A DNA stretch of 64,000 nucleotides from Candidatus Manganitrophus sp. (GCA_028865235.1 CP114561.1:950001-1014000); one strand, 5' to 3'. Positions 53,100-64,000 are shown, numbered from the stretch's first letter. The notes: generated from the letters alone by a model not told the origin. Program-made: numbers and translations.

Positions 53100-53818
53100 C
53101 AACAATCGTTCCACTGACAGTTGCGGTTCGCGGCAATTTTGCGCTCGCACGGCTGGAGGATCTGCTGGCCTGGGGGCGCAAGAATTCGATCTGGCCGTTC
53201 AACTTCGGCCTCTCGTGCTGTTTTGTCGAAATGGCCACCAGTCTTACGAGCAAGTACGACATCGCGCGTTTCGGCGCCGAGGTGATTCGCGGCACGCCGC
53301 GCGAAGCCGATTTCATGGTCATCGCGGGCACGGTCTTCATCAAGGTGGCGCCGATCATCCAGCGGCTGCACGAACAGATGATGGAACCGCGCTGGGTGAT
53401 CTCGATGGGATCGTGCGCCTACTCGGACGGGATGTATGACATCTACAGCGTCGTTCAGGGAGTCGATAAATTTCTCCCGGTTGACCTCTACGTCCCCGGC
53501 TGCCCGCCCCGTCCCGACAGCGCGTTTATGGAAGGATTGCCGCTGCTGCAACAGGCCGTCGGCGACGAGCGGCGGCCGCTGAGCTGGGTCATCGGCCCGC
53601 AAGGCGTCGAGCAACCGGATCTTCCCGTCCATGCGCGAATTAAAGGGACCGAAGCGGCGGGCGATCGGCAAGCGACATCATTACGCCCCCCCGATTACGC
53701 TTCGCACGATCTCTCCCGGGAATTGGCCACGATGCAACCCGTCGATCTCTCCCGCAACGAGGCGATTCAAGCGCAAGCCGGTCCGGCGAAGACTGCTCGG
53801 GCCGCAGACCACGGTTGA
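53096..53818 (+). CDS. nuoB: NADH-quinone oxidoreductase subunit B (C-terminal end uncertain)
   Basis: The 20-kDa subunit carrying cluster N2. The reading frame gives 240 residues, but the family is about 160-200. Cluster ligands are visible: the tandem Cys in [10 protein letters not shown], then MGSCAYSDG and VPGCPPRP. The core ends at about residue 170 ([10 protein letters not shown]). The last 40-70 residues (from about [10 protein letters not shown]) probably pass into the start of the next gene because a stop was lost by an indel. Codon style in the first half is GC-rich. It couples electron flow to quinone. Confidence 0.85.
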   Translation: MTTIVPLTVAVRGNFALARLEDLLAWGRKNSIWPFNFGLSCCFVEMATSLTSKYDIARFGAEVIRGTPREADFMVIAGTVFIKVAPIIQRLHEQMMEPRWVISMGSCAYSDGMYDIYSVVQGVDKFLPVDLYVPGCPPRPDSAFMEGLPLLQQAVGDERRPLSWVIGPQGVEQPDLPVHARIKGTEAAGDRQATSLRPPDYASHDLSRELATMQPVDLSRNEAIQAQAGPAKTARAADHG

Positions 53819-55519
53819 TGGAATCCCGACTCTGTGGATCACCAAGGAGAAGATCCGCGATCTGTTCCGCTACCTCAAATTCGAAACCGAGCGGCCCTAT
53901 CGCCTGCTTTACGATCTGACCGGCTATTGACGAGCGGGTCCGCGCCCATCGCGGCGATCAGCCCGCCAGCGATTTCACCGTCGTCTATCACCTGCTCTCC
54001 TTCGAGCGCAATGCCAGGATGTCCGAATCAAAGTGGCGCTCGCTGGAGAACGCCCCTCCGTCGCGACAATCACCGACATCTGGCCGGCGGCGAATTGGTA
54101 CGAGCGCGAGACGTGGGATATGTTCGGCGTCAGCTTCGACGGCCATCCGCACTTGGTCCGGCTCATCCTGATGCCGCCCACCTGGCAAGGCCATCCGCTG
54201 CGCAAAGAACACCCCGCGCGCGCAACCGAGATTGGGCCGTTCCGTTTGCCCGAAGAGAAAGAAGATGGCTGAACAGGCGGCGCTGAAATTCCACCCGGAA
54301 GACTGGGGCCTGAGGCGGAGCGGCGACGACACCGATTTCATGTTTCTCAATCTGGGGCCGCAGCATCCCGGTACGCACGGCGTGTTGCGAGTGGTGCTGC
54401 AACTCGAGCGGCGAAGATAATTCTGGATGTCGTGCCCGACATCGGCTATCACCACCGCGGCGCAGGAGAAGATGGGCGAGCGGCAAACGTGGCACACCTA
54501 CCTCCCCTACACCGACCGCGTCGATTACCTCGGCGGGGTGATGAACAACCTCGCTTATCGTTCTGCCGGTCGAACGGCTGGCCGGAATCGAGGTCCCCCT
54601 GCGGGCTCAGGTGATCCGCGTGATGATGGCGGAGTTGTTTCGATTCGCCAGCCATCTGGTCTGGTTCGGAACCTTCGCGCAGGACGTGGGCCCGCTCTCG
54701 CCGGTGTTTTATATTTTCACCGACCGCGAGCGCACCTTCTACATCGTCGAGGCCATCACCGGCGGGCGGATGCATCCGAGTTGGTTCCGCATCGGCGGAA
54801 CGTCGCGCAGGATTTGCCCAGCGGTTGGGACAGATCTGGTCAGAGATTTCATCAACTACCTTATCAAAGACGCCGCGCTTCGACGAATACGAACGGGATG
54901 ATCGTCAAAAACCGGATCTTCAAAGCGCGGACGGACGGCATCGGCGCGGACGACCGTGGACGAAGCCATCGAGTGGGGCGTGACCGGCCCGAACCTGCGC
55001 GCCTGCGGCTTGGGGTGGGACTTCCGAAAAGCGGCAGCCATATTCCGGCTACGACCAATTCGAGTTCGACATCCCGATCGGCCCAACGACGGCGATTGTT
55101 ACGACCGCGCCACCGTCCGGGTCGCGGAGATGCGCCAGAGTCTGCGAATCATCGAGCAGTGCGTCCGCAACATGCCCGCCGGCCCTTACAAATCGGATCC
55201 ATCCGCTGGCGACGCCGCCGCCGAAGGACCGAACACGATGCACGACATCGAAACGCTGATCACGCATTTTCTGGCCGTCAGCTGGGGGCCGGTCATTCCC
55301 CCGGGCGAAGCGCTCGGTTCACGATCGAAGCGACCAAAGGCAACAACGGTTATTACCTGATCAGCGATGGGAGCACGACGCCGTACCGGACCCGCATCCG
55401 GACCCCGTCTTTCCCCCATATGCAGATGGTTCCCCTGCTCTGCCGGGGGCTCGACGGTCCCCGATCTGATCGCGATCTTCGGAAGCGTCGATTTTGTTTT
55501 GGCGGATGTCGACAAATAA
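53731..55519 (+). CDS. nuoC: NADH-quinone oxidoreductase subunits C/D, fused type (many frameshifts)
   Basis: Reconstructed as one NuoCD polypeptide of about 590 residues. The NuoC part includes [33 protein letters not shown] and [16 protein letters not shown]; the NuoD part includes [63 protein letters not shown] and [16 protein letters not shown], ending [12 protein letters not shown]. These fragments are spread over all three frames with at least eight shifts. There is a short direct run from C (LPEEKEDG) into D ([11 protein letters not shown]) without a clear stop, supporting the fused arrangement seen in E. coli-type complexes. It is unlikely to be a true pseudogene, since the protein sequence itself is well conserved. 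Confidence 0.8.
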
Positions 55520-55603
55520 AGATTCAATTAGGAATGACAGAATGAGGAATTAGGAATGAACAGTCAGCACCGATTTTCTCTTTTTACAACGTACGGAGAG
55601 ATT

Positions 55604-56071
55604 ATGTTGAGTCCGGAAGAACGAAAAGAGATTGAAGCGGAGTTTCCTCTTTATCCCAACAAGCAGGCGGTTTGCATCGATGCGATGCAGATCGTTCAGA
55701 AACGACCGCGGGTGGGTCCCCGACGAAGGCGATCCAAGATGTTGCGGCCCTGCTCGACATGGCCCCCGATGAGCTCGACGGGGTCGCCACCTTTTACAAT
55801 CGGATTTTCCGCAGGCCGGTCGGCCGGCATGTGCTGCTTCTCTGCGACAGCGTCAGCTGCTGGGTGATGGGATATGAGCGGGTCCGGGCGCATCTGATCG
55901 AGCGGCTCGGCATCGGTCTCGGCCAGACCACCGCCGACAATCGAGTTCACCTTTTTGCCGAACGTCTGTCTCGGCGCCTGCGACCATGCGCCGGTGTTGA
56001 TGGTTAATGACGACCTTCACAGCGATTTGACAACAGAGAAAATCGACATCCTCCTGGAGGAATATAAATAG
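55604..56071 (+). CDS. nuoE: NADH-quinone oxidoreductase subunit E (two or more frameshifts)
   Basis: About 155 residues, thioredoxin-like 2Fe-2S subunit N1a. Landmarks: MLSPEERKEIEAEFPLYPNK, AIQDVAALLDMAPDELDGVATFYN, then the ligand pairs CDSVSCW and CLGACDHAPV. Frames change near 55,710 and near 55,945 (at DNR-FTFLPN). The repaired ending ILLEEYK stops at a TAG at 56069-56071. The start at 55604 is the first residue of the conserved sequence. It passes electrons from NuoF. Confidence 0.87.
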
Positions 56072-56073
56072 CA

Positions 56074-57371
56074 ATGCCGTACGCTGGAGAAACCGCTCAC
56101 ACAAAACATTCGGCACAGACGGGACCGCGATCGACCTCGCCGCCTACGAACGCGCCGGCGGCTATCAATGGGATTGCGAAAGGCGCTAACCGGATGTCGC
56201 CGGAGGAAGTCCACGAGACGGTCAAGCGCTCCGGCCTGCGGGGCCGCGGCGGCGCCGGTTTCCCCACCGGGGTCAAGTGGAGCCTGGTCCCGCGGGGCAA
56301 GGACGCGCCTCACCCAAAATATCTCGTCGCCAACGCCGATGAGATGGAGCCGGGCACCTTCAAAGATCGGCTGCTGCTGGAAGGCGACCCGCATCAGTTG
56401 ATCGAAGGCATGATCGTCGCCGCCTACGCGGTGCAGGCCGACGCCGCCTACATTTTTCTTCGCTGGGCGTACCGGGAGGCGGCCGTGCGTCTTTCAAAAG
56501 GCGATGGCCGAGGCCTACCAGGCATGGCTATCTGGGCAAGAACATCCTGGAGATCGGGCTACAACCTGGAGATGATCCTCCATGTCAGCGCCGGCCGTTA
56601 CATCTGCGGCGAGGAGACGGCGCTGCTCAACGCCCTGGAGGGAAAACGGGCCAAGCCGCGGGCCAAGCCGCCGTATCCGCAGACGGTCGGGCTGTGGGGC
56701 AAGCCGACGGTCGTCAACAACGTCGAGACCTTGTGCAACGTCCCGCACATCGTGAAGCACGGCCCCGATTGGTTCCAAAGCTTGAGCCGCACCGAAGACG
56801 CCGGGACGAAGCTCTACGGCGCGAGCGGCAAGGTCAAGCGGCCCGGCCTGTGGGAGCTGCCGATGGGCACGACCGCGCGCGAGCTTCTGGAAGAGCATGC
56901 GGGGGGATGCGCGACGGGCTCCAGTTCCGGGGGGCGATTCCCGGGGGCGCTTCCACCGAATTCATCACCGAGGCGCATCTCGATATGCCGATGGATTTCG
57001 ACGAGATCAGAAAAGCGGGAAGCCGCCTGGGCACGGGGACGATGATCGTCCTCGACGACCGGACCTGCCCGGTCGGCATGTTGTGGAACCTCGAGCAGTT
57101 TTTCGCGCGGGAATCCTGCGGCTGGTGCACGCCCTGCCGCGAGCGGCCTCCCCTGGGTGGTGCAGATCCTGGGGGCGATGGAGCGGGGGAGGGAGAACAG
57201 GGCGATCTGGAGATTCTGCGGGAGCAGACGAAGTTCATGGCCCCCGGCAATACCTTCTGCGCGCTCGCCCCCGGCGCGATGGAGCCGCTGGCGAGCGCGC
57301 TGAACTATTTTCAGAGAAGATTTCGAGCGGCACCTCCGGGAGAAGCGCTGCCCGTGGAAAAGTTAAGGTAG
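56074..57371 (+). CDS. nuoF: NADH-quinone oxidoreductase subunit F (several frameshifts)
   Basis: About 430 residues, the NADH- and FMN-binding subunit with 4Fe-4S cluster N3. Landmarks: GLRGRGGAGFPTGVKW, NADEMEPGTFKDR, YICGEETALLNALEG, NNVETLCNVPHI and the cluster motif ESCGWCTPCRE. The N-terminal 45 residues and two later segments (near 56,500 and 56,915), as well as about 57,145-57,190, are in shifted frames. The end is either the TAG at 57371 or, after repair, a TAA a few bases earlier. It starts two bases after the nuoE stop. Confidence 0.88.
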
Positions 57372-57379
57372 AGGAGTCC

Positions 57380-60160
57380 ATGGCAACGATTTACGTCGAC
57401 AACAAGCCCTATCCGGTCAACCCCGCCCAGAACCTCCTTCAGGACTGTGCTGGGGCTTGGATTGAATCTGGCGTATTTCTGCTGGCATCCGGCGCTGGGT
57501 TCCGTCGGCGCCTGCCGCCAGTGCGCGGTGAAAGCGTTCAAAGACGAGAACGACACGCAGGGCAAAATGGTGATGGCCTGCATGACGCCGGCGATCGATG
57601 GAACCCGGATCTCGATCCTTCATCCGGAGGCCGAAACATTCCGCGCCAGGGTCATCGAGTGGCTGATGACCAACCATCCGCACGACTGCCCCGTCTGCGA
57701 GGAGGGCGGCAACTGCCACCTGCAGGACATGACGGTGATGACCGGGCACTCCCGGCGCCGCTACCGCTTCGCCAAGCGCACCCATCGCAACCAGGAGCTC
57801 GGTCCGTTCATCGGCCACGAGATGAACCGCTGCATCGCCTGCTATCGCTGCGTGCGCTATTACCGGGACTATGCGCAGGGCACGGACTTCGGCGTCTACG
57901 GCGCCCACGACAACCTCTATTTCGGCCGCGTCGAGGATGGCGCGCTCGAGAACGAATTCTCGGGCAATCTGGTCGAGGTCTGTCCCACGGGCGTATTCAC
58001 CGACAAGACCCACTCCGCGCGCTACAACCGCAAGTGGGACATGCAGTTCGCACCCAGCATCTGCCAGCAGTGCGCGGTGGGTTGCAACATCAGCCCCGGC
58101 GAGCGCTACGGCGAATTGCGCCGCATCGAAAACCGCTACAACGGTGTGGTGAATCACTATTTTCTCTGCGACCGCGGCCGCTTCGGTTACGACTATGTCA
58201 ACAGCCCGCAGCGGATTCGCGAGCCGCTTTTGGTCCGGGAAGGAAAAACAATCCAGATTTCGAAGCGGGAGGGGGTTCCACACCGCGGCACGCTGCTCCG
58301 GAACGGCCGGGTCATCGGGATCGGCTCGCCCCGCGCCATCGCTGGAAGCCAATTTCGCCTTGCGCGAACTGCCGTGGGTGCGGACCATTTTTCCACCGGC
58401 ATCGCCGACAAGCAGTTTCGTCGTCGTGCAGAACGATTCTCGACATTCTCGGAAATAGTCCGGCACCGCATTCCTTCGCTCGCGGGAAATGGAGCACGCC
58501 GACGCCGTTTTCGTTCTGGGCGAGGACGTCACCAATGTGACCGCGCCGCGCATTGCGCTCGCCCTTCGTCAGGCGGGCCGCCAGCGGTCATTCGCCGCCG
58601 CCGCAGCGCTGAAGATCCCCGCCTGGCACGCCACCGCCGCCCTGGACGCGACCATCGGCCAGCACGAGCGCCAAGCCCCCTGTTCATCGCCGGCGCCGAC
58701 GGCGACCCGGCTCGACGAGGTTGCCGACGGAGACTTATCGGGCCGACCCCCGAAGAACTGGCCCGGCTCGGCTTTGCGGTGGCCCATGCCGTCGATCCGA
58801 ATGCGCCGGCGGTTTCTGGCCTTCCCCGTCGGTCGGCGCGCTGGCCGACCGGATTGCCGCGATCGCTGAAGGCCGCCGAGCGGCCCTTGGTCGTCGCCGG
58901 GATGAGCTTGAACAGTGAAGCGATGATCCACGCCGCCGCGAACATCGCCTCGGCCCTCGATGCGATCGGCAAGAATTAGCGGGGATCGCCTGTCGCCATC
59001 CCGGAGAGCAACGCCGTCGGCCTGGGGCTGATGGGCGGCCGCCCCCTCAGCGGAGGCTTTCCAGACGGGGTGCAGAACGGGGAAGCCGAGACGGTCCTGC
59101 TCCTGGAGAACGATCTCACCCGGCGGGCTGACGGCGCTGACAGTCGATGCCTTCTTTGACGCCGTCCCCCACCTGGTCACCCTCGACACTCTCCATCACG
59201 CCGCCTCGTCCCGGTCGGAGCTGATTCTCCCAAGCGGGAGCTACGCGGAGACGACCGGCACCGTGGTCAACAACGAAGGGCGCGCGCAGCGGTTCTTTAA
59301 GGTCACGTTCCGGCTATTCCCAAAGTGGCGATACCGTCAAGGAGAGCTGGCGCTGGCTGCGCGACGGAGTGGCCGAGGCCGGGAGAAAAAAGGAGGCCGC
59401 CTGGCAGGATCTGGACGACCTGCTCGACGCGATGGCCGGGGAAATTCCGGCGCTGGCCGGCGCGCGAGACGCCGCTCCGCCGGCCTCCTTCCGGATCGTC
59501 GATCAAAAACTTCCCCGAGAATCGTTCCGCTTCAGCGGGCGGACCGCCATCCATGCCAATGAAAATGTCCATGAGCCGAAGCCGCCCGAAGATCCCGACT
59601 CCCCCTTCGCCTTCTCGATGGAAGGATATTGGGGGCCGCGCCCCCCTCTCTCACCCCCCTTCCCTGGACCCCCGGCTGGAACTCGAATCAGCAGGCGACC
59701 ATCAAACTCCAGGGGGAGGCCGGCGAGGAGATACCCGGCGCCCCCTTCGGCGTTCGTCTGATCGTCTCCCCGGAGGGAAAAAGGAGTTCTACTCTGGGGA
59801 AGTCCCCCTCCCTTCGCGGCCCGGACCGACCAATGGCTCCTCGTCCCCCGCTTTCATCTCTTCGGCTCGGAGGAGCTGACCCGCTCTGCGCCGACGCTGA
59901 TGTCGTTGGCGCCCTCCCCTTACATCGCACTCCGCCCGGACGATGCCAAGCGCCTTCAGATCGAACCGGGGGAAGATGGAGAGGTCGAGCTCGAATGGGA
60001 CGGACGGGTCTACCCGCTCCTGGTCCGGATCGATGAAACGTTGCCGAAGGGATTGGCGGCGGTCCCGGCTGGGATTCCGCCGTTCGCCGGCGCCCCCCTT
60101 CCCGCCTGGGGCCGGCTTCGTCCCGCCGCCGGGGGAAGAATGTTGAGGATGGCCTCATGA
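57380..60160 (+). CDS. nuoG: NADH-quinone oxidoreductase subunit G (many frameshifts)
   Basis: About 920 residues, the large iron-sulfur subunit. The N-terminal ferredoxin domain carries CRQCAVKAF, the His/Cys cluster segment [37 protein letters not shown] and the fourth cluster [10 protein letters not shown] molybdopterin-oxidoreductase-like domain follows, with [25 protein letters not shown], and a C-terminal beta-barrel. Frames change near 57,445 and repeatedly from about 58,240 onward, including a false stop near 58,979. Codon style is unusually GC-rich between about 57,640 and 58,210. GAGGAG precedes the ATG. The stop overlaps nuoH as ATGA. Confidence 0.83.
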
Positions 60161-61175
60161 CCCTTTACACGTGGATCTTCATTTTAGCGCTCCTCTTCAT
60201 CATGCTCAGCCTCGCCGGCGGGCTCACCTGGATCGAACGGCGTCTGCTCGCGGTCTGGCAGGACCGGTTGGGGCCGAACCGGGTCGGCCCCTTCGGAAGC
60301 CTCCAGCCGGTTGCCGACGGCATTAAACTTTTCACGAAAGAGGATTGGATCCCCCCTTCGCCGACAAGCCGGTCTTCGTCCTCGCCCCGGCCATTATCGT
60401 GGTGGCCGTTTTGATGGCTTTCGTCGTCGTTCCATTCGCCCCCGGACTGGTGCTCGTCGATCTGAACATCGCGGTCCTCTTCTTTCTGGCGATGTCCTCG
60501 CTGACCGTCTACAGCATCGTCTTGGCCGGATGGTCGTCGAACAACAAATATTCGCTCCTGGGCGGCTTGCGCGCGGCGGCGCAGCTCCTCAGCTACGAAG
60601 TATTCCTGGGTCTGTCGATCACGGGCACAGTGATGCTCGCCGGCTCTTTTCGTCTAACCGACATCGTCGAGGCGCAACGGGGGCTCTGGTTCTTCATCCC
60701 TCAGTTCTTCGGTTTTGTCCTCTTCCTGATCGCGGGGGTCGCCGAAACGCATCGTCTGCCGTTCGATCTCCCGGAGGCGGAAACCGAGCTGGGGGCCGGC
60801 TTTCACACCGAATATTCGGGGATGAAATTCGGAATGTTCTTCATCGGGGAGTATCTTGGGATGATCCTGATCTCGGCGATGATCACCGTCCTGTTCTTCG
60901 GCGGCTGGCAGGGGCCGTTTTTGCCGCCGCTTATCTGGTTTTTGCTGAAAACATCTTTCTTCCTCGGCTTCTTCATCCTGCTCCGGGCCACCCTCCCCCG
61001 GCCCCGGATCGATCAGCTGATGTCGTTCGGGTGGAAGGTGCTGCTACCGCTCTCGCTGATCAACCTGCTGGTCACCGGGGCGGTGGTGGTGGCGGCAAAG
61101 AGGGTGAACCGATTGCGGAATGGAGATTTCGGATTGCGGATTGAAAAGAAAAAAAGAACCGGTCTTTTGTTTTAA
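60157..61175 (+). CDS. nuoH: NADH-quinone oxidoreductase subunit H (one frameshift)
   Basis: About 338 residues, eight helices, lining the quinone site. Landmarks: [37 protein letters not shown], then, after a shift in the C6 run near 60,352, [11 protein letters not shown] and [20 protein letters not shown]. The last 22 residues or so are encoded by heptameric repeat DNA and look unlike any NuoH tail, so the gene may have been extended by the repeat. ATGA overlap with nuoG. Confidence 0.88.
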
Positions 61176-61191
61176 ATCCGCAATCCGAAAT
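61112..61191 (+). repeat. Heptameric repeat and 17-bp inverted repeat at the 3' end of nuoH
   Basis: Units GATTGCG, GAATGGA, GATTTCG, GATTGCG and GATTG run from about 61,111 inside the nuoH reading frame. Positions 61126-61142 are a perfect 17-base reverse complement of 61175-61191. The spacer between them holds the nuoH stop. The transcript would form a hairpin around the nuoH stop just before the nuoI ribosome-binding site. Confidence 0.75.
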
Positions 61192-61207
61192 ATAAAGGAG
61201 TCTATCA

Positions 61208-61727
61208 ATGTTCAGCATTCTTAAGAACCCTCTGGGACGTCTTTCTCCATACTTTTAAGAAGCCGGTCACCATTCCCTATCCCGACGAAAAGGCGGTCCT
61301 ATCTCCGCCGCGTTATCGGGGACGGATCGTCCTGTCGCGCGATCCCGACGGCGGCGAGCGTTGCGTCGCCTGTTATCTCTGCGCGGTCGCCTGTCCGGTC
61401 GATTGCATCGCGCTGCAGGCGACGGAAGACGAGACCGGGCGGCGTTATCCGGAATTCTTCCGGATCAACTTCTCGCGCTGCATCTTCTGCGGCTTTTGCG
61501 AGGAGGCCTGTCCGACTTATGCGATTCAGCTCACCCCCGATTTCGAGATGAGCGAGTTCAGGCGGCAGAACATGGTTTACGAAAAAGAAGACCTGCTGAT
61601 CAACGGCGAGGGCAAATACCCCGGTTACAACTTTTGGAGCGTGGCCGGATTGTCCATCGGCGGCAAAGACAAAGGCGAAGCCGAGAATGAAAGGCCGCCG
61701 GTGGACGTGCGTAGCCTGATGCCCTAA
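61208..61727 (+). CDS. nuoI: NADH-quinone oxidoreductase subunit I (frameshifts near the start)
   Basis: About 173 residues. Two 4Fe-4S motifs are intact: [15 protein letters not shown] and [15 protein letters not shown], forming clusters N6a/N6b that lead to N2. The ATG at 61208 has AAGGAG eight bases upstream. The first 15 codons are disturbed by two small shifts (reconstructed [19 protein letters not shown]); from VTIPYPDEK on the frame is continuous. It ends in VDVRSLMP. Confidence 0.9.
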
Positions 61728-61731
61728 AGAC

Positions 61732-61843
61732 AGGGTGTAGGGTGTGGGGGGGTAGGGGGTAGGGTAGAGCGGAAGAGAACGACAAAAAAAAGCGGGGTCG
61801 GCCTTGCTTTACCCTATACCCCACCCCCTACACCCTACCCCCT
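61732..61843. repeat. Pair of inverted G-rich heptameric repeats between nuoI and nuoJ
   Basis: The left arm 61732-61766 consists of units such as AGGGTGT, AGGGTGT, TAGGGGG and TAGGGTA; the right arm 61809-61843 of TTACCCT, ATACCCC, ACCCCCT, ACACCCT, ACCCCCT. The arms are largely complementary and would fold into a long hairpin. The right arm matches 27301-27324 exactly over 24 bases in inverted orientation. Confidence 0.8.
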
Positions 61844-61863
61844 CTTTTTACGACGGAGTAACC

Positions 61864-62454
61864 ATGCAGACATTCTTTTATACGGCCGGCGCCGTGGCGG
61901 TGGCCGCCACCCTTTTGATGATTCTGAGTCTGAACGCGGTGCATGCGCTTCTCTATTTGATTGTCTCGTTTCTGGCGGTGGCGGTGATTTTTTACATTCT
62001 CGGCGCGCCGTTCGTGGCGGCGCTGGAGGTGATCGTTTACGCCGGCGCGATCATGGTCCTCTTTATCTTCGTCGTGATGATGTTGAATTTAGGTAGACGC
62101 GCCGCCGAGCAGGAGCGCACGTGGCTGCGGCCGGCGATGTGGATCGGACCGTCGATCCTGGCGGCGATCTTGTTGGGAGAAGTAATTATTCTTCTCACCC
62201 GGGCCGGCGTTCCGGCCCCGGCGGCGGAGGTCGTCGGGCCGAAGGAGGTCGGCCTCGTTCTCTTCGGGCCTTACCTGATCGGGGTCGAGCTGACCTCGGT
62301 GTTATTGATGGGGGCGCTGGTCGCCGCCTATCATCTCGGCTGGCACCGGCCAAAACTGGAGAAAGCCAATGTCGATGATTCCCGTGCAAGAGGGGCTTCT
62401 CCTGGCGGCGATTTTGTTCGCGCTGGGGCTGATCGGTCTCCTGGTACGCCGTAA
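61864..62454 (+). CDS. nuoJ: NADH-quinone oxidoreductase subunit J (3' end uncertain)
   Basis: A five-helix membrane subunit. [30 protein letters not shown] is recognisable in pieces, and [22 protein letters not shown] is the hallmark helix with the pi-bulge region. The open frame gives 196 residues, but the part after [10 protein letters not shown] overlaps nuoK by 86 bases; a small shift there would give a normal ending KTGESQCR with a stop at about 62,378. GGAG lies upstream of the ATG. Confidence 0.88.
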   Translation: MQTFFYTAGAVAVAATLLMILSLNAVHALLYLIVSFLAVAVIFYILGAPFVAALEVIVYAGAIMVLFIFVVMMLNLGRRAAEQERTWLRPAMWIGPSILAAILLGEVIILLTRAGVPAPAAEVVGPKEVGLVLFGPYLIGVELTSVLLMGALVAAYHLGWHRPKLEKANVDDSRARGASPGGDFVRAGADRSPGTP

Positions 62455-62661
62455 TATTCTGTTTATCCTAATGTCGACCGAGGTGATGCTCAATGCCGCT
62501 GGTCTCGCCTTCGTGGTGGCCGGCGCACGCTGGGCAGCGGCCGACGGACAGGTGATGTTCATCCTGGTCCTGGCCCTGGCGGCCGCCGAGGTATCGATCG
62601 GGCTGGCGTTGTCCTGATCCGGTTGTATCGGCAGTACCATTCCCTCGACACCGATCTCTAA
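62369..62661 (+). CDS. nuoK: NADH-quinone oxidoreductase subunit K (one frameshift)
   Basis: About 97 residues with three helices. [25 protein letters not shown] contains the conserved Glu of helix 2, and [14 protein letters not shown] the conserved Glu of helix 3. The frame breaks near 62,608; repair gives [19 protein letters not shown], ending at a TAA at 62659-62661, the family's usual end. It belongs to the proton-pumping arm. Confidence 0.88.
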
Positions 62662-62688
62662 GCCGGGGACTGAGGGGATGAATTCCGA

Positions 62689-62765
<77 letters not shown>

Positions 62766-62804
62766 ACTCAATGAGTGCCGTCTTGAAAACGTATATGGAA
62801 TAAG

Positions 62805-64000
62805 ATGCGATCGCTTCTTTGGTCAATTCCCGCCATTCCCTTCGCCAGCGCCCTGCTCCTGGCGATCTTCGGCCGCGGCCGTTTTTCCCGAAAGACCACC
62901 GCGCCTCGTCGGCGTCGGCAGTCGATCGGCCTCGCGGCATTGATCACGCTTGGGAGCGCGGCCGACTTCCTCGCGTCGCCGCCGCCCAACCATCGTCACC
63001 CAGCTGGTCTGGCACTGGTTCAGCGTCAATGGCTTCGCCGTGGATGTCGGCCTGCGCCTGGACGGCCTGTCGTTCGCCCTGCTCGGCGTGGTCACCGGCG
63101 TCGGCTTCCTGATCCACCTGTTCGCCGTCGGGTACATGCGCGGCTGAAGAGGGATACAGCCGCTTCTTCGCCTACATGAACCTGTTCGTCGCCAGCATGC
63201 TGATTCTGGTGCTGGGCGACCATCTGCTGCTGCTCTATCTCGGCTGGGAAGGGGTGGGGCTGTGCAGCTATCTGCTGATCGGCTTCTGGTATCACCGACC
63301 CGGCCAACGTCGGGGCGGCCCTGAAGGCGTTCATCGTCACCCGCATCGGCGAACGTCTTGATGATCGCGCTCGCGCTGTTCTGTTCTACGCCAGTTCGGC
63401 ACCCTGGACATCACGACCCTGCTGGATCGCGCCGGGCAGGCCTGGCCGATCGGCGCACCGCTGCCGATTTGGGCGGCGGCCCTGCTGCTCGGCGGTGCGG
63501 TCGGCAAGTCGGCCCAGTTGCCGCTGCAGACCTGGCTGGCCGACGCCATGGCCGGCCCCACCCCGGTGTGGGCGCTGATCCACGCCGCCACCATGGTCAC
63601 GGCCGGGGTCTACCTGATCGCCCGGACCCATGGCCTTTTCCTGCTGGCCCCGCCGGTCTTGACGGCCGTGGCGGTCGTCGTGGGCGGCTGACGCTGCTGC
63701 TCGCCGCCTGCAGCGCCCTGGTGCAGACCGACATCAAGCGGGTGCTCGCCTACTCGACCATGAGCCAGATCGGCTACATGTTCCTGGCGCTGGGCGTGGG
63801 TGCCTGGTAGGCGGCGATCTTCCACCTGATGACCCATGCCTTTTTCAAGGCGCTGCTGTTTTTCGCCGCCGGGGTGGTCATCGTTGCCTGCCACCACGAG
63901 CAGAACATCTTCCACATGGGCGGCCTGCGGCGGACGCATCGGTCTACGCCTTGGACCTTTCTGGTGGGCGGTTCGGCGCTCGCCGCACTGCCGCTGGTGA
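62805..64000 (+). CDS. nuoL: NADH-quinone oxidoreductase subunit L, partial (many frameshifts; runs off the window)
   Basis: The N-terminal two thirds of the antiporter-like pumping subunit NuoL. Landmarks: [57 protein letters not shown] with the conserved Glu, [20 protein letters not shown] with the conserved Lys, and [20 protein letters not shown]. Shifts or false stops occur near 62,905, 62,990, 63,145, 63,290, 63,350, 63,690, 63,808 (an in-frame TAG) and 63,925. From about 63,000 the codon style becomes clearly GC-richer than in nuoH-K. The 3' end lies beyond position 64,000. Confidence 0.85.

Noticed and set aside
53096..60160. nuo genes as true pseudogenes of a decaying operon
   Set aside because: Protein motifs and metal ligands are conserved across all frames, which would not persist in a decaying operon with this many lesions; sequence or assembly error is more likely, though reads are needed to be sure.

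Overview
The window reads as a chromosomal segment of a chemolithotroph-like bacterium of the Nitrospirota. This is inferred from the gene families: a split cytochrome b6/f-like complex, a bd-like oxidase fused to cytochrome c, Mrp/complex I-type membrane subunits, many c-type cytochromes, and large membrane-bound hybrid histidine kinases. A relative of the Troglogloeales/Manganitrophus branch would fit, but only a database search could settle it. No rRNA, tRNA, CRISPR array, prophage or insertion sequence was seen.

Layout. (1) 1-13.5 kb is a signalling island. It holds a PAS-GGDEF-EAL protein, two paralogous membrane hybrid histidine kinases that bracket an unusual PilZ-ketoacyl synthase III fusion, a receiver-histidine kinase and a YtxH protein. 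(2) 13.9-21.4 kb is a glycogen/maltose-1-phosphate operon: glgE, a treS-maltokinase fusion and glgB. (3) 21.5-25.1 kb holds a Ktr/Trk-type potassium channel pair and a convergent MscS channel. (4) 25.3-41.3 kb is one long minus-strand respiratory operon, probably driven by a good sigma70-like promoter at 41.6 kb. It encodes multihaem cytochromes, two MrpD/NuoM-like subunits with a tiny ORF between them, a bd-like oxidase-cytochrome c fusion, more cytochromes, an ethylbenzene-dehydrogenase-like haem protein, and a Rieske/cytochrome b/subunit IV complex. (5) 42-52.3 kb is mixed: an SPW protein, groES, DUF488, two methyltransferases, tenA-thiD-HAD, a GNAT enzyme and two further sensor kinases. 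(6) 52.6-64 kb is a nuoA-B-CD-E-F-G-H-I-J-K-L operon for complex I, cut off inside nuoL.

How it works together. Regions 4 and 6 form an electron-transport chain: complex I, a quinol-oxidising Rieske/b complex, cytochromes c and an oxygen-reducing bd-like enzyme, with ion-pumping subunits co-transcribed with the oxidase. Region 2 stores carbon as alpha-glucan. Region 1 links cyclic-di-GMP to an enzyme that may make a small acyl product, next to two look-alike receptors.

Caution on quality. Many conserved genes are broken by single-base frameshifts. Most fall in G/C or A/T runs of four to nine bases and are best read as consensus errors, not pseudogenes. The nuo genes are the worst affected. 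Several conserved genes (treS, glgB, nuoB, nuoG, nuoL) also contain internal tracts with a markedly GC-richer codon style than the rest of the same gene, which suggests either assembly chimerism or gene conversion. For broken genes the coordinates span the whole reconstructed gene.
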